Below, piece after piece: positions 7,802-14,734 of a DNA stretch of 22,098 nt. This DNA is from Bacillota bacterium (GTDB taxonomy: Bacteria; Bacillota; Clostridia; Lachnospirales; Lachnospiraceae), in NCBI GenBank assembly GCA_023424995.1, contig JAFADH010000150.1, positions 1-22,098 of the forward strand, read 5' to 3'. Made by a program: the position numbers and the translations under genes. Below the pieces are notes generated by a model. The model saw nothing but the letters and a program-made list of their open reading frames with translations, was not told where the DNA came from and made no database searches. Numbering within the stretch: the first letter of the stretch is position 1; each line of letters opens with the position of its first letter.

Positions 7802-9298
7802 ATGAGAATAACCAACAAGATGATGACGAATAATATGTTGAGTAATATCAATAAAAATAAGGTCAGAATGACAAATCTGGAGGAGCAGTATTCCACCGGC
7901 AAGAAGATCCAAAAGCCTTCCGATGACCCGATTGTTACTGCGAGAGCGCTTAAGCTCAGGACTAACCTGTCAGAGTTATCTCAGTACTATGAGAAGAATA
8001 TTCCGGATGCCAAGTCCTGGATGGATGTTACCGAGAGTGCACTGACTACGGTGAACAGTATCCTGTCCTCTGTGAATTCCTACTGTGTGCAGGGCAGCAC
8101 GGATACCCTGACGGCGACGGACCGCGCATCCATCGCCTCCAACCTAGAGCAGTTAAAGCAGCAGATCTTTCAGGAAGGCAATACGAATTACGCCGGAAGA
8201 TACGTATTTACCGGTTATAAGACAGATACACCGTTAATCTTTACAAAGAAGGCGGAGAATCTGTCCTACGATATCACAGAGAATGTCGCTGTGAATGATA
8301 TCCAGATTGTTGATAAGATATCCGGAAGTTATACGGTTGACGATTATGACGATCCAACGGAGGATTTTGCGGATTCCCCGGCTATAAATCAGGTATACCG
8401 GATTCGTCTCTCCTATGAAGGGCTCAATACAGCCGCGCCTGAGAATATCCGGATATTCACTAAAAATGCCATGGGGAATCTGGAAGAGCAGACGCCCTTT
8501 GATAACGTGGTAACCGTATCAGCTTATGAAGCGGATGCTTATGCGCCGGGTTCGAATGTAGCCCATTACCTTCCGGAGACAGGTGAAATCATACTGGGCA
8601 GTGCGGTATATGAAGAGCTCCGTACCGCGGAAAGCATGAAGATCACTTATTCCAAGACCGGATTTAAGGAGGGGGATTTAAGGCCCGAGCATTATTTTGA
8701 TTGTGTAATGACCGACAGCGACAAACCGGAGCAGGAGCCGATCACCTATACCAAGACGGATCAGGCGATTGAGTATGAGATTAATTATAATCAGTCCCTG
8801 AAGATTAATACCCAGGGGTCCGATGCCGTCACCCACAGGATCGGCAGATGCATCGACGATATAATCAATACGGTAAATGACGTCATAGCAACCGAAGGCA
8901 AGATCGCAGAGGTAACAAAGCGTCTTGAGGACAGTTCATTAACAGCGGGAGAGATTGAACGCTATAATAAGCTGAAGGAGCAGCTGGATACTGAGCTGGT
9001 ACTGAAGAAGGAGGCCATGCAGTCCGCATTCGAGACTGGAATCACGACCTCATCGCAGGAACAGGATAAAGTCAATGCGGCAGTGGCGGATCTTGGCAGC
9101 CGTTATGTCCGCCTTGAGCTGGCAGAGAACCGTCTGTCCAACCAGAAAGTAGATTTCGAGGACTTACTGTCGAAGAACGAAGATGTGGATATTGCAGAGA
9201 CTATCATAAAATATGGTTCTGCGGAGATTATATATAATGCATCCTTGTCGGCAGCAGCCAAGATGGTACAGAATACGCTGCTGGATTATCTGAGGTAG
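7802..9298 (+). CDS. flgL: FlgL, hook-associated protein 3
   Basis: A 498-residue junction protein of the flagellin superfamily that sits between FlgK and the filament. The N-terminal D0/D1 region shows MRITNKMMTNNML, then LEEQYSTGKKIQKPSDDPIVTARAL (about residues 25-50), the classic FlgL variant of the flagellin motif. The C-terminal helix shows LELAENRLSNQKVDFEDLL and ends in SAAAKMVQNTLLDYL. The middle (~130-340) is variable and acidic. It is longer than the ~300 residues of enteric FlgL, as often seen in Clostridia. The start is supported by GGAGG (7791-7795) six bases before the ATG. It is the last gene of the flgM run, and a hairpin terminator follows 97 bases later. Confidence 0.92.
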   Translation: MRITNKMMTNNMLSNINKNKVRMTNLEEQYSTGKKIQKPSDDPIVTARALKLRTNLSELSQYYEKNIPDAKSWMDVTESALTTVNSILSSVNSYCVQGSTDTLTATDRASIASNLEQLKQQIFQEGNTNYAGRYVFTGYKTDTPLIFTKKAENLSYDITENVAVNDIQIVDKISGSYTVDDYDDPTEDFADSPAINQVYRIRLSYEGLNTAAPENIRIFTKNAMGNLEEQTPFDNVVTVSAYEADAYAPGSNVAHYLPETGEIILGSAVYEELRTAESMKITYSKTGFKEGDLRPEHYFDCVMTDSDKPEQEPITYTKTDQAIEYEINYNQSLKINTQGSDAVTHRIGRCIDDIINTVNDVIATEGKIAEVTKRLEDSSLTAGEIERYNKLKEQLDTELVLKKEAMQSAFETGITTSSQEQDKVNAAVADLGSRYVRLELAENRLSNQKVDFEDLLSKNEDVDIAETIIKYGSAEIIYNASLSAAAKMVQNTLLDYLR

Positions 9299-9394
9299 GA
9301 ACTGTCATGGGGACAGAAAATTATTGCAGTATGAAATAAATCATGCTTTATATTCATAAGATACGACTAAAATTATTGGATGAAATTAAAGGTT

Positions 9395-9431
9395 AGAGAA
9401 GGGGCGCATGAATAGCGCCTTTCTTCTCTTT
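9395..9431 (+). terminator. probable terminator after flgL
   Basis: AGAGAAG (9395-9401) and GGCGC (9403-9407) pair with GCGCC (9415-9419) and CTTCTCT (9423-9429) around a seven-base loop with a small bulge. It is followed by only three T. The strong stem and the position between flgL and fliW favour a terminator, but the short T-run suggests partial read-through. Confidence 0.55.
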
Positions 9432-9609
9432 AAGATATGTAAATTTGGTAATAATTTTATTAAAAAGTAAAATTTATAATGCGTTATAGTTGAATACTAT
9501 GTATAATGATGTTATTAATTAGTGTATTTTGTCAGATGTATTTTACTGTAACGAAATAGCAAATGAGATAATAATGATGATATCCACATAAGAAGGGATG
9601 GCGATTGAA
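9432..9609 (+). promoter_or_regulatory. AT-rich spacer before fliW, likely promoter region
   Basis: Very AT-rich. Two perfect TATAAT boxes (9475-9480 and 9502-9507) are present, but neither has a convincing TTGACA-like -35 at 16-18 bases. ATAGT (9486-9490) and ACTAT (9496-9500) form a small inverted repeat just before the second box. No sigma-28 box was found. A vegetative promoter for fliW-csrA is plausible here but its exact place is not settled. Confidence 0.3.
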
Positions 9610-10080
9610 GTGTTGGTTAGAACAAGACATTTTGGAGAGATTGATCTGGATGAGGACAAAGTATTATATTTTGATAATGGTATCTTTGGTTTTGAAGATA
9701 ATAAACGATTCACGTTAATTTATGATAATGACGGCGCCGGGGAAAGACCCGACATTTCCTGGCTTCAAAGTCTGGACGAGCCGGCGCTTGCAATACCCGT
9801 TATCAGTCCGTTTCTTGTGAAGGATGATTATAATCCGGAGGTCGAGGATGAACTACTGCTGCCGCTTGGTAATTTAAGCGAAGACAATATCGTCGTTCTG
9901 ATCTCCATCACGGTGCCTGCCGATATTACAAAGATATCAGCGAATTTGAAAGCGCCGTTTATAATCAATTCCGATTCAAAAAAAGGTGCCCAGATTATCA
10001 TTGAGAATAATGATTATGCAGTGAAGCATTATTTCTATGAACAGCTGGGTACGAAAAAGATAATAAAGGGAGGCGTATAA
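9610..10080 (+). CDS. fliW: FliW, flagellar assembly factor and CsrA antagonist
   Basis: A 156-residue cytoplasmic protein. FliW binds flagellin or CsrA in turn; when flagellin is exported, free FliW captures CsrA and relieves repression of flagellin translation. The N-terminal LVRTRHFGEIDLDEDKVLYF, then GIFGFEDNKRF, is the family signature. The frame is open from an ATG at 9598, but the AGAAGGG ribosome site directly abuts that ATG. The GTG at 9610 gives the standard FliW start and a workable though long spacing, so it is preferred. The stop is followed at once by csrA, whose ribosome site lies in the last codons of fliW. That tight fliW-csrA coupling is typical of FliW-dependent CsrA systems. 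Confidence 0.9.
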   Translation: MLVRTRHFGEIDLDEDKVLYFDNGIFGFEDNKRFTLIYDNDGAGERPDISWLQSLDEPALAIPVISPFLVKDDYNPEVEDELLLPLGNLSEDNIVVLISITVPADITKISANLKAPFIINSDSKKGAQIIIENNDYAVKHYFYEQLGTKKIIKGGV

Positions 10081-10081
10081 T

Positions 10082-10303
10082 ATGTTGGCCCTTTCAAGAA
10101 AGATTAATGAATCCATAATAATAGGCAATGAGATAGAGCTTACCATCCTGGAAGTGAAAGGTGACCAGGTAAAAATAGGAATCAACGCACCTAAGAATGT
10201 GCCTATCTACCGTAAGGAGCTGTACCTTCAGATAAAGGAAGCGAATAAGGAGGCAGCGAATACATCGGTATCTGAGGATGTGTTAAGGAGGCTGTTTCAA
10301 TAG
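10082..10303 (+). CDS. csrA: CsrA, RNA-binding translational repressor
   Basis: A 73-residue CsrA/RsmA homologue that dimerises and binds GGA motifs in RNA hairpin loops. The conserved MLALSRKINESIIIG start with Leu4 and Arg6, and VPIYRKELY with Arg44, match the RNA-binding surface known from enteric CsrA. It is longer than the 61-residue Escherichia coli protein. A C-terminal extension is typical of CsrA proteins controlled by FliW, as in Bacillus subtilis (74 residues). The ATG is one base beyond the fliW stop, with GGGAGG inside the fliW end, so the two are probably translated in coupled fashion. The likely target in this window is the flagellin leader at 13387-13501. Confidence 0.95.
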   Translation: MLALSRKINESIIIGNEIELTILEVKGDQVKIGINAPKNVPIYRKELYLQIKEANKEAANTSVSEDVLRRLFQ

Positions 10304-10352
10304 GGATATTAGTGCGAAAGCGCTATAAATCTTTATTATGGCATAAGGACTA

Positions 10353-10381
10353 TAAATTTTTAGTGTGTGGATACCGATATA
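10353..10381 (+). promoter_or_regulatory. sigma-28 promoter for flaG-fliD-fliS
   Basis: TAAA (10353-10356) and CCGATATA (10374-10381) are separated by 17 bases, one more than ideal. The -10 matches the flagellar sigma consensus exactly. It lies 50 bases after csrA and gives a leader of roughly 85 bases before flaG. Confidence 0.7.
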
Positions 10382-10451
10382 TGTAGCAGAAACGGTAAAT
10401 GTGCGATATACAATGTCAAGGATGGCAAATAGCACGGGACAACCTGAACAA

Positions 10452-10465
10452 ACACATGGAGGTGT
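10452..10465 (+). promoter_or_regulatory. candidate CsrA site overlapping the flaG ribosome site
   Basis: ACAC (10452-10455) and GTGT (10462-10465) can pair around the loop ATGGAG, so the GGA of the flaG ribosome site (GGAGGTG, 10458-10464) would be shown in a hairpin loop. CsrA proteins prefer exactly this arrangement. The stem is only four pairs, so this is a prediction. Confidence 0.4.
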
Positions 10466-10472
10466 AGAATTT

Positions 10473-10892
10473 ATGTCATTAGAGGTAAACTCAAATACGG
10501 TATATTATGATACTGCAAAATCTGTTGTGAAGCCTAAGAGTGAAGCGACAGCAAGCCAGGAGATTAATGCTGCGAACATCACTATTACGGAAGTACCGAC
10601 ATCATCAAGAGTATCTGCCGTCGGGCAGGCAGGTAAGAACCAACCCAATGGACAGGGTAAAGAAGCTACCGATGCCCAAATAAAAGATAAGATATCCATG
10701 GCAAACAATCAACTGAAAGCACATCGTACAAGATGCGAGTTTTCTTATCATGAAGAAACCAAAAGAGTATCAATTAAGGTAATTGACCGGGATACCCAGG
10801 AAACAATCCGTGAAATTCCTCCGGAGGATACCCTGGAGATGCTGGAGAAAATGTGGGAGCTTGCCGGCTTGCTTGTGGATGAGAAGAGATAG
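10473..10892 (+). CDS. flaG: FlaG family flagellar protein
   Basis: A 139-residue protein with a disordered N-terminal ~75 residues and a conserved C-terminal FlaG domain. The domain shows FSYHEETKRVSIKVIDRDTQETIREIPPED and then an amphipathic helix ending in GLLVDEKR. The ATG at 10473 is chosen because GGAGGTG precedes it by eight bases; the frame is open back to 10365, but that extension overlaps the promoter. FlaG proteins influence filament length in several bacteria, though the mechanism is not settled. It is followed at once by fliD, the usual partner order. Confidence 0.9.
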   Translation: MSLEVNSNTVYYDTAKSVVKPKSEATASQEINAANITITEVPTSSRVSAVGQAGKNQPNGQGKEATDAQIKDKISMANNQLKAHRTRCEFSYHEETKRVSIKVIDRDTQETIREIPPEDTLEMLEKMWELAGLLVDEKR

Positions 10893-10904
10893 GGAGGTGG
10901 CGTT

Positions 10905-12410
10905 ATGCCCTTAAGATTAAGCGGATTGGCATCGGGTTTGGATACGGATTCGATTATTACGGAGCTTATGAAGGTTCAGCGTTTAAAATCGACCAAGATA
11001 GAACAGAAGAAGACGTTAGCCGAATGGACACAGGAAAAGTGGAAGGCGATGAATACCAAGCTTTATTCCTTCTATACCGGTTCCCTCGCAAAGATGAGGA
11101 TGCAGGGAAGCTTTGCTACCAAAGCAGCCGCAGCTTCCGATACCGGTAAAGTATCTGTGACAGCCAGTGTGGATGCTACGGAGGGAACTCATACCCTGAA
11201 GATTAATCAATTGGCAAAGTCCCAGTTTGTTACCGGTGCACAATTGGCTTCAAATGTTACTTCAAGTACTACTTTGGAAAGCCTTGGAATAGCAGCAGGC
11301 ACCATTGATATATCGGTGGGTGGCACCACGAAAAGCATAACGGTTGATCCTGCGAAAAGTATCACTAACTTGGTGAATCAGCTTAAAAGTGCCGGGATCA
11401 ATGCTTCCTATGACGCGACACAGAAGAGATTCTTCCTTAGTTCCAAGGAAAGCGGTGCTGCAAAAGCGTTTTATATCCAGGATACAAGTACGATAGATTT
11501 AGCCGGATTGGGATTGGCTAGCTTTGACTCTGATACTGCGGAGGGACAAGTTGACATAGACGGAACAAACAGTATGACCTTAGTTACTGCCAAGGATGCC
11601 TCTTTTGTATATAACGGAGCAGCCATGACCAGCTCATCCAATTCTGTTACAGCCAATGGACTCACTTTCAATCTGTTGGCTACTACTGATGATGAAGAGG
11701 TGAGTATATCTGTTACTAACGATACAAATGCAGTTTATGAAACAATCAAAAGCTTCATAAACGACTATAATGCCTTGATCGCTGATATGAATGCATCATT
11801 TTATTCAACTTCCGCCAAAGGATACAATCCGCTGACTGACGATGAAAAAGCGGCTATGACTGATGACCAGATAGAAAAATGGGAAAGCAAGATTAAAGAG
11901 TCCCTGTTAAGAAGAGATGGTACTGTCGGCTCCCTTCTTTCTACCATGAGAGAAAATCTGGGGAAAAGTGTTACGGTAAACGGAGTTAATTATGCATTAT
12001 CTTCTTTTGGTATAGTAACAGGTGAATATACGGAACGGGGATTACTACATATCAATGGGGATGCGGATGATAGTCTGGTCTCAGGTAAGACGAATGACCT
12101 TATGAAAGCGTTGAAAGAGAATCCGGAAGCGGTTATGAAAACCCTTAATAAGCTTACTGATGATCTTTATAAATCATTTACGGAAAGCATGAAGAGTACT
12201 ACGCTTCGCAGTGCCCTGACCTTCTATAACGATAAGGAAATCGCAAAGAGTATCACAGACTACGAGAGTGATTTAAAAGAGATGGAAAAGAAGCTTACGA
12301 AGATGGAAGATCGTTATTATAAGCAATTCTCTGCAATGGAAGCTGCTATGGCTAAATTGAATTCACAAAGTGCTAATCTTGCAGCAATGCTGGGAACAAA
12401 TAACAAATAA
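10905..12410 (+). CDS. fliD: FliD, flagellar filament cap (hook-associated protein 2)
   Basis: A 501-residue cap protein that sits at the filament tip and guides folding of each arriving flagellin. The N-terminal D0 region shows LRLSGLASGLDTDSIITELM and a following amphipathic helix to about residue 70. The beta-rich head domains cover ~75-270, with FliD_N around GTHTLKINQLAKSQF (~94-108). The C-terminal D1/D0 helices contain TIKSFINDYNALIADMN (~282-298) and a final coiled coil (~445-490). A GGGAGGTGG ribosome site overlaps the short gap after flaG. It is probably co-transcribed with flaG, fliS and the FliT-like gene. Confidence 0.95.
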   Translation: MPLRLSGLASGLDTDSIITELMKVQRLKSTKIEQKKTLAEWTQEKWKAMNTKLYSFYTGSLAKMRMQGSFATKAAAASDTGKVSVTASVDATEGTHTLKINQLAKSQFVTGAQLASNVTSSTTLESLGIAAGTIDISVGGTTKSITVDPAKSITNLVNQLKSAGINASYDATQKRFFLSSKESGAAKAFYIQDTSTIDLAGLGLASFDSDTAEGQVDIDGTNSMTLVTAKDASFVYNGAAMTSSSNSVTANGLTFNLLATTDDEEVSISVTNDTNAVYETIKSFINDYNALIADMNASFYSTSAKGYNPLTDDEKAAMTDDQIEKWESKIKESLLRRDGTVGSLLSTMRENLGKSVTVNGVNYALSSFGIVTGEYTERGLLHINGDADDSLVSGKTNDLMKALKENPEAVMKTLNKLTDDLYKSFTESMKSTTLRSALTFYNDKEIAKSITDYESDLKEMEKKLTKMEDRYYKQFSAMEAAMAKLNSQSANLAAMLGTNNK

Positions 12411-12425
12411 TAGGGGGAATGGGTT

Positions 12426-12803
12426 ATGGCTACCAATGCGGCGGCAACTTATCGAAACAATAAGCTACTAACTGCAACACCTGCGGATCTAACCTTAATG
12501 CTATATGAAGCTGCGATCAAGTTCTGCAATCTTGCTTCCATGGCACTTGAGAAAAAAGATTATAATACAACAAACACAAACCTGATTAAGGCACAACGGA
12601 TCATAACGGAACTTCGTACTTCTCTGGATTTTAAGTATCCGGTGGCGAAAGAATTTGACAGAGTATACGAGTATATTCATCATAGGTTAGTGGAGGCGAA
12701 TATAAGAAAAGATATTGAGGCATTAGAAGAGGCGCTTCAATATACCCGGGAAATGAGAGATACCTGGAAGGAAGTCATGAAGACAGCCAAGCTATCCGGT
12801 TAA
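12426..12803 (+). CDS. fliS: FliS, flagellin export chaperone
   Basis: A 125-residue four-helix-bundle protein that binds the C-terminal D0 helix of flagellin and prevents its early polymerisation. The signature YRNNKLLTATPADLTLMLYEAAIKF lies at residues 9-33 and is characteristic of FliS. It starts 15 bases after fliD with GGGGGAATGGG ahead of the ATG. In Gram-positive bacteria FliS also forms a ternary complex with flagellin and FliW, which would join the two control systems in this window. Confidence 0.95.
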   Translation: MATNAAATYRNNKLLTATPADLTLMLYEAAIKFCNLASMALEKKDYNTTNTNLIKAQRIITELRTSLDFKYPVAKEFDRVYEYIHHRLVEANIRKDIEALEEALQYTREMRDTWKEVMKTAKLSG

Positions 12804-12838
12804 TGAAAACTAATTATTTTAGAAGGAGGATGTAAGCG

Positions 12839-13336
12839 ATGGAGTTGAATAATGACATTTCAAAGCAGGCTTATATCCGGCTTCTGATTGATACGCTCAA
12901 TAAGAAGCTGTCCGTGCTGAATAATCTTACGGAGATTACAAAGGGGCAGGAAATGCTGATGGATGAAACTTCCTTTGATGATAATCGCTTTAACGGAACG
13001 ATTACAATGAAAGAGGAGCAGCTCGTGATCCTGGCAAATCTTGATCATGGTTTTGAACAGTTATATGAACGTGCTCGTGACGAATTAATGAACAATAAGT
13101 TCAGATATATGCAGGAAATCGCAATATTGAAGGAATTAATTACTTCTATTACTGATATGAGCGTAAAGCTAAAGGCCATGGAGATGCGTAATAAATCAAA
13201 ATTAGAGGTGCTGTTGGCAAAGAAACGCAATGATTTGAAAGATTCCATGATCAGTTCCCGGACAGCAGCCAAATACTATAAATCCATGACACAACAGATG
13301 GAAGAACAATCTTATTTTTATGACAAAAAAAAATAA
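12839..13336 (+). CDS. FliT/FlgN-like flagellar chaperone
   Basis: A 165-residue, highly charged all-helical protein after an AAGGAGG (12823-12829) ribosome site. It lies between fliS and flagellin, the place of FliT in many genomes. FliT-type proteins are chaperones for the FliD cap. The sequence shows long helices with heptad-like leucines and methionines (LLIDTLNKKLSVLNNL at ~16-31, then ~70-150) and no cysteine or catalytic motif. The similarity to known FliT is in shape and position, not in a sharp motif, so the name is tentative. The SD segment AGGAGGATGT also matches part of the CsrA consensus, with GGATGT exact. Confidence 0.6.
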   Translation: MELNNDISKQAYIRLLIDTLNKKLSVLNNLTEITKGQEMLMDETSFDDNRFNGTITMKEEQLVILANLDHGFEQLYERARDELMNNKFRYMQEIAILKELITSITDMSVKLKAMEMRNKSKLEVLLAKKRNDLKDSMISSRTAAKYYKSMTQQMEEQSYFYDKKK

Positions 13337-13351
13337 AATCTGCGTCTGGTA

Positions 13352-13379
13352 TAAAGTATTTCATAATAGTACCGATATA
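13352..13379 (+). promoter_or_regulatory. sigma-28 promoter for flagellin
   Basis: TAAA (13352-13355) and CCGATATA (13372-13379) with exactly 16 bases between them match the flagellar sigma consensus perfectly. Transcription would start near 13387, giving a leader of about 115 bases. This is the best of the three sigma-28 sites here, as expected for the most highly made flagellar protein. Confidence 0.88.
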
Positions 13380-13410
13380 ATATGCAGGTAATGAAAATTA
13401 CTAAAGATTT

Positions 13411-13447
13411 ATTCTCTGAGATGGAGCGTACGGCCGGACCGGAGAAT
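13411..13447 (+). promoter_or_regulatory. upstream hairpin of the flagellin leader
   Basis: ATTCTC (13411-13416) and CGG (13431-13433) pair with the contiguous CCG (13439-13441) and GAGAAT (13442-13447). The apical loop CCGGA contains a GGA, and the one-sided bulge contains ATGGA (13421-13425). Both are possible extra CsrA contacts, or the stem may only protect the 5' end. Confidence 0.4.
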
Positions 13448-13457
13448 ATTCTAATTC

Positions 13458-13473
13458 GTAGCATGGAAGCTAC
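13458..13473 (+). promoter_or_regulatory. likely CsrA-binding hairpin in the flagellin leader
   Basis: GTAGC (13458-13462) and GCTAC (13469-13473) form a perfect five-pair stem that shows ATGGAA in a six-base loop. An A-N-GGA motif in a hexaloop is the classic CsrA target. A second GGA lies in the ribosome site AAGGAGG (13487-13493), 22 bases on. Two such sites, one at the ribosome site, are the known arrangement in the Bacillus subtilis hag leader. Confidence 0.65.
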
Positions 13474-13501
13474 AAATTATAATTTCAAGGAGGAATAAAC
13501 T

Positions 13502-14314
13502 ATGATTATTCAACACAATATGGCAGCGGCCAACACAAACAGACAGTTAGGTATCACTACCGGTAATCTTGCAAAATCTACTGAAAAGTTATCTTCCGGT
13601 TATAAGATCAATCGTGCAGGCGATAACGCAGCAGGACTTTCTATCTCAGAGAAGATGAGAGGGCAGATCAGAGGCCTTGAGCAGGCTTCCGTCAATGCAC
13701 AGGATGCTATCTCTTTAATTCAGATAGCTGAAGGTGCTCTTAATGAGACCCATTCCATTCTGCAGAGAATGAGAGAGTTGGCTGTTCAGGCATCCAACGA
13801 TACTAACGTAACCGCAGACCGTACGGCTATTCAGGATGAAATTGATGCACTGTCTGAGGAAATAACACGTATCGCTAAGCAGACTGAGTTCAATACCATG
13901 GGCTTATTGAGTGGCAAGTTTAGCGGTAAGAAGATCCAGGTTGGTGCGAACAAGGCACAGACTATATCCATTACCATTAAGTCAATGACAGCGAAGGCAT
14001 TAGGCTTAAGCGGGCTGAGTGTATCCAGCCATACCAAAGCAACAAAAGCAATTTCTACTATTAATGCAGCAATCGAAAAAGTTTCTACACAGAGATCTGC
14101 ACTTGGTGCTTTACAGAACAGACTGGAACATACTATCGCTAATGCGGACAATACTGCTGAGAACTTACAGTCAGCTGAATCTCGTATCCGTGACGTTGAC
14201 ATGGCGAAGGAAATGGTTAAGTACTCCAAGGACACTATCCTTCAGCAGGCAGCGCAGTCTATGCTTGCTCAGGCTAATCAGTCTACACAGGGCGTACTGT
14301 CATTATTGCAGTAA
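13502..14314 (+). CDS. fliC: flagellin (FliC/Hag)
   Basis: A 270-residue flagellin, the filament subunit. The N-terminal D0/D1 region has MIIQHNMAAANTNRQLG and then LSSGYKINRAGDNAAGLSISEKMRGQI. The C-terminal D1/D0 has ESRIRDVDMAKEMVKYSK and ends in GVLSLLQ. Only a short central stretch (~140-190) separates them, so outer D2/D3 domains are essentially absent, as in Bacillus subtilis Hag. That central part is rich in Ser, Thr and Lys and is a plausible place for sugar attachment by the downstream Maf protein. Translation is probably controlled through the leader by CsrA and FliW; export would use FliS. AGGAGG is eight bases before the ATG and a strong terminator follows. Confidence 0.97.
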   Translation: MIIQHNMAAANTNRQLGITTGNLAKSTEKLSSGYKINRAGDNAAGLSISEKMRGQIRGLEQASVNAQDAISLIQIAEGALNETHSILQRMRELAVQASNDTNVTADRTAIQDEIDALSEEITRIAKQTEFNTMGLLSGKFSGKKIQVGANKAQTISITIKSMTAKALGLSGLSVSSHTKATKAISTINAAIEKVSTQRSALGALQNRLEHTIANADNTAENLQSAESRIRDVDMAKEMVKYSKDTILQQAAQSMLAQANQSTQGVLSLLQ

Positions 14315-14329
14315 TATCATAATCTTACT

Positions 14330-14363
14330 AAAAAAGGGACTGACAAAAGTCAGTCCCTTTTTT
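14330..14363 (+). terminator. strong intrinsic terminator after flagellin
   Basis: GGGACTGAC pairs perfectly with GTCAGTCCC around the loop AAAA, flanked by six A on the left and six T on the right. It ends 26 bases before the next start codon, leaving no room for a normal promoter there. Confidence 0.95.
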
Positions 14364-14389
14364 AAAGAAATGAACAGGAGGATTTTTCA

Positions 14390-14704
14390 ATGGATGATAT
14401 AAAACAATGCTTGCAGGAGGCAATTAAATCAATAGAGGATACGACCGGCAGCTTTTATCAGAATAGAATTAGTGAAGGATACAAGAAATTAGAATATACC
14501 TTAGGTGCATTGGATGACTTGATGTATAAGATAGCAGCCTTCCGTCAGCAGGGAAATGATATTAGGATAGATGATAACAGGATGAATCAAATCTTAATGG
14601 AAGCAATGAAGGCATTAGAGACCAAGGATGTAGTCCTTCTGTCCGATATTCTTGAATATGAGGTTAAGGAAATGCTGGTACAGTGCAGGGAAGGTTTATT
14701 ATAG
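14390..14704 (+). CDS. small helical protein of unknown function between flagellin and Maf
   Basis: A 104-residue acidic protein with a good CAGGAGGA ribosome site. I do not recognise the family with certainty. It is predicted to be almost all helix, with no signal peptide, membrane segment or cysteine pair; the two cysteines are far apart. The C-terminal part, with MKALETKDVVLLSDILEYEVKEML, looks like a helical hairpin of the chaperone or adaptor type. It follows flagellin after the terminator and is 30 bases before the DUF115 glycosyltransferase in the same direction. I infer that it assists flagellin modification or export, perhaps as a Maf partner. That role is not shown by any motif. Confidence 0.7.
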   Translation: MDDIKQCLQEAIKSIEDTTGSFYQNRISEGYKKLEYTLGALDDLMYKIAAFRQQGNDIRIDDNRMNQILMEAMKALETKDVVLLSDILEYEVKEMLVQCREGLL

Positions 14705-14734
14705 AATCTATTAGCAAAACAGGGAGTATACACT

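Noticed and set aside
14019..14402. 127-codon frame overlapping the end of flagellin
   Set aside because: It is an alternate frame of fliC that runs through the terminator; the translation is low-complexity and has no ribosome site.
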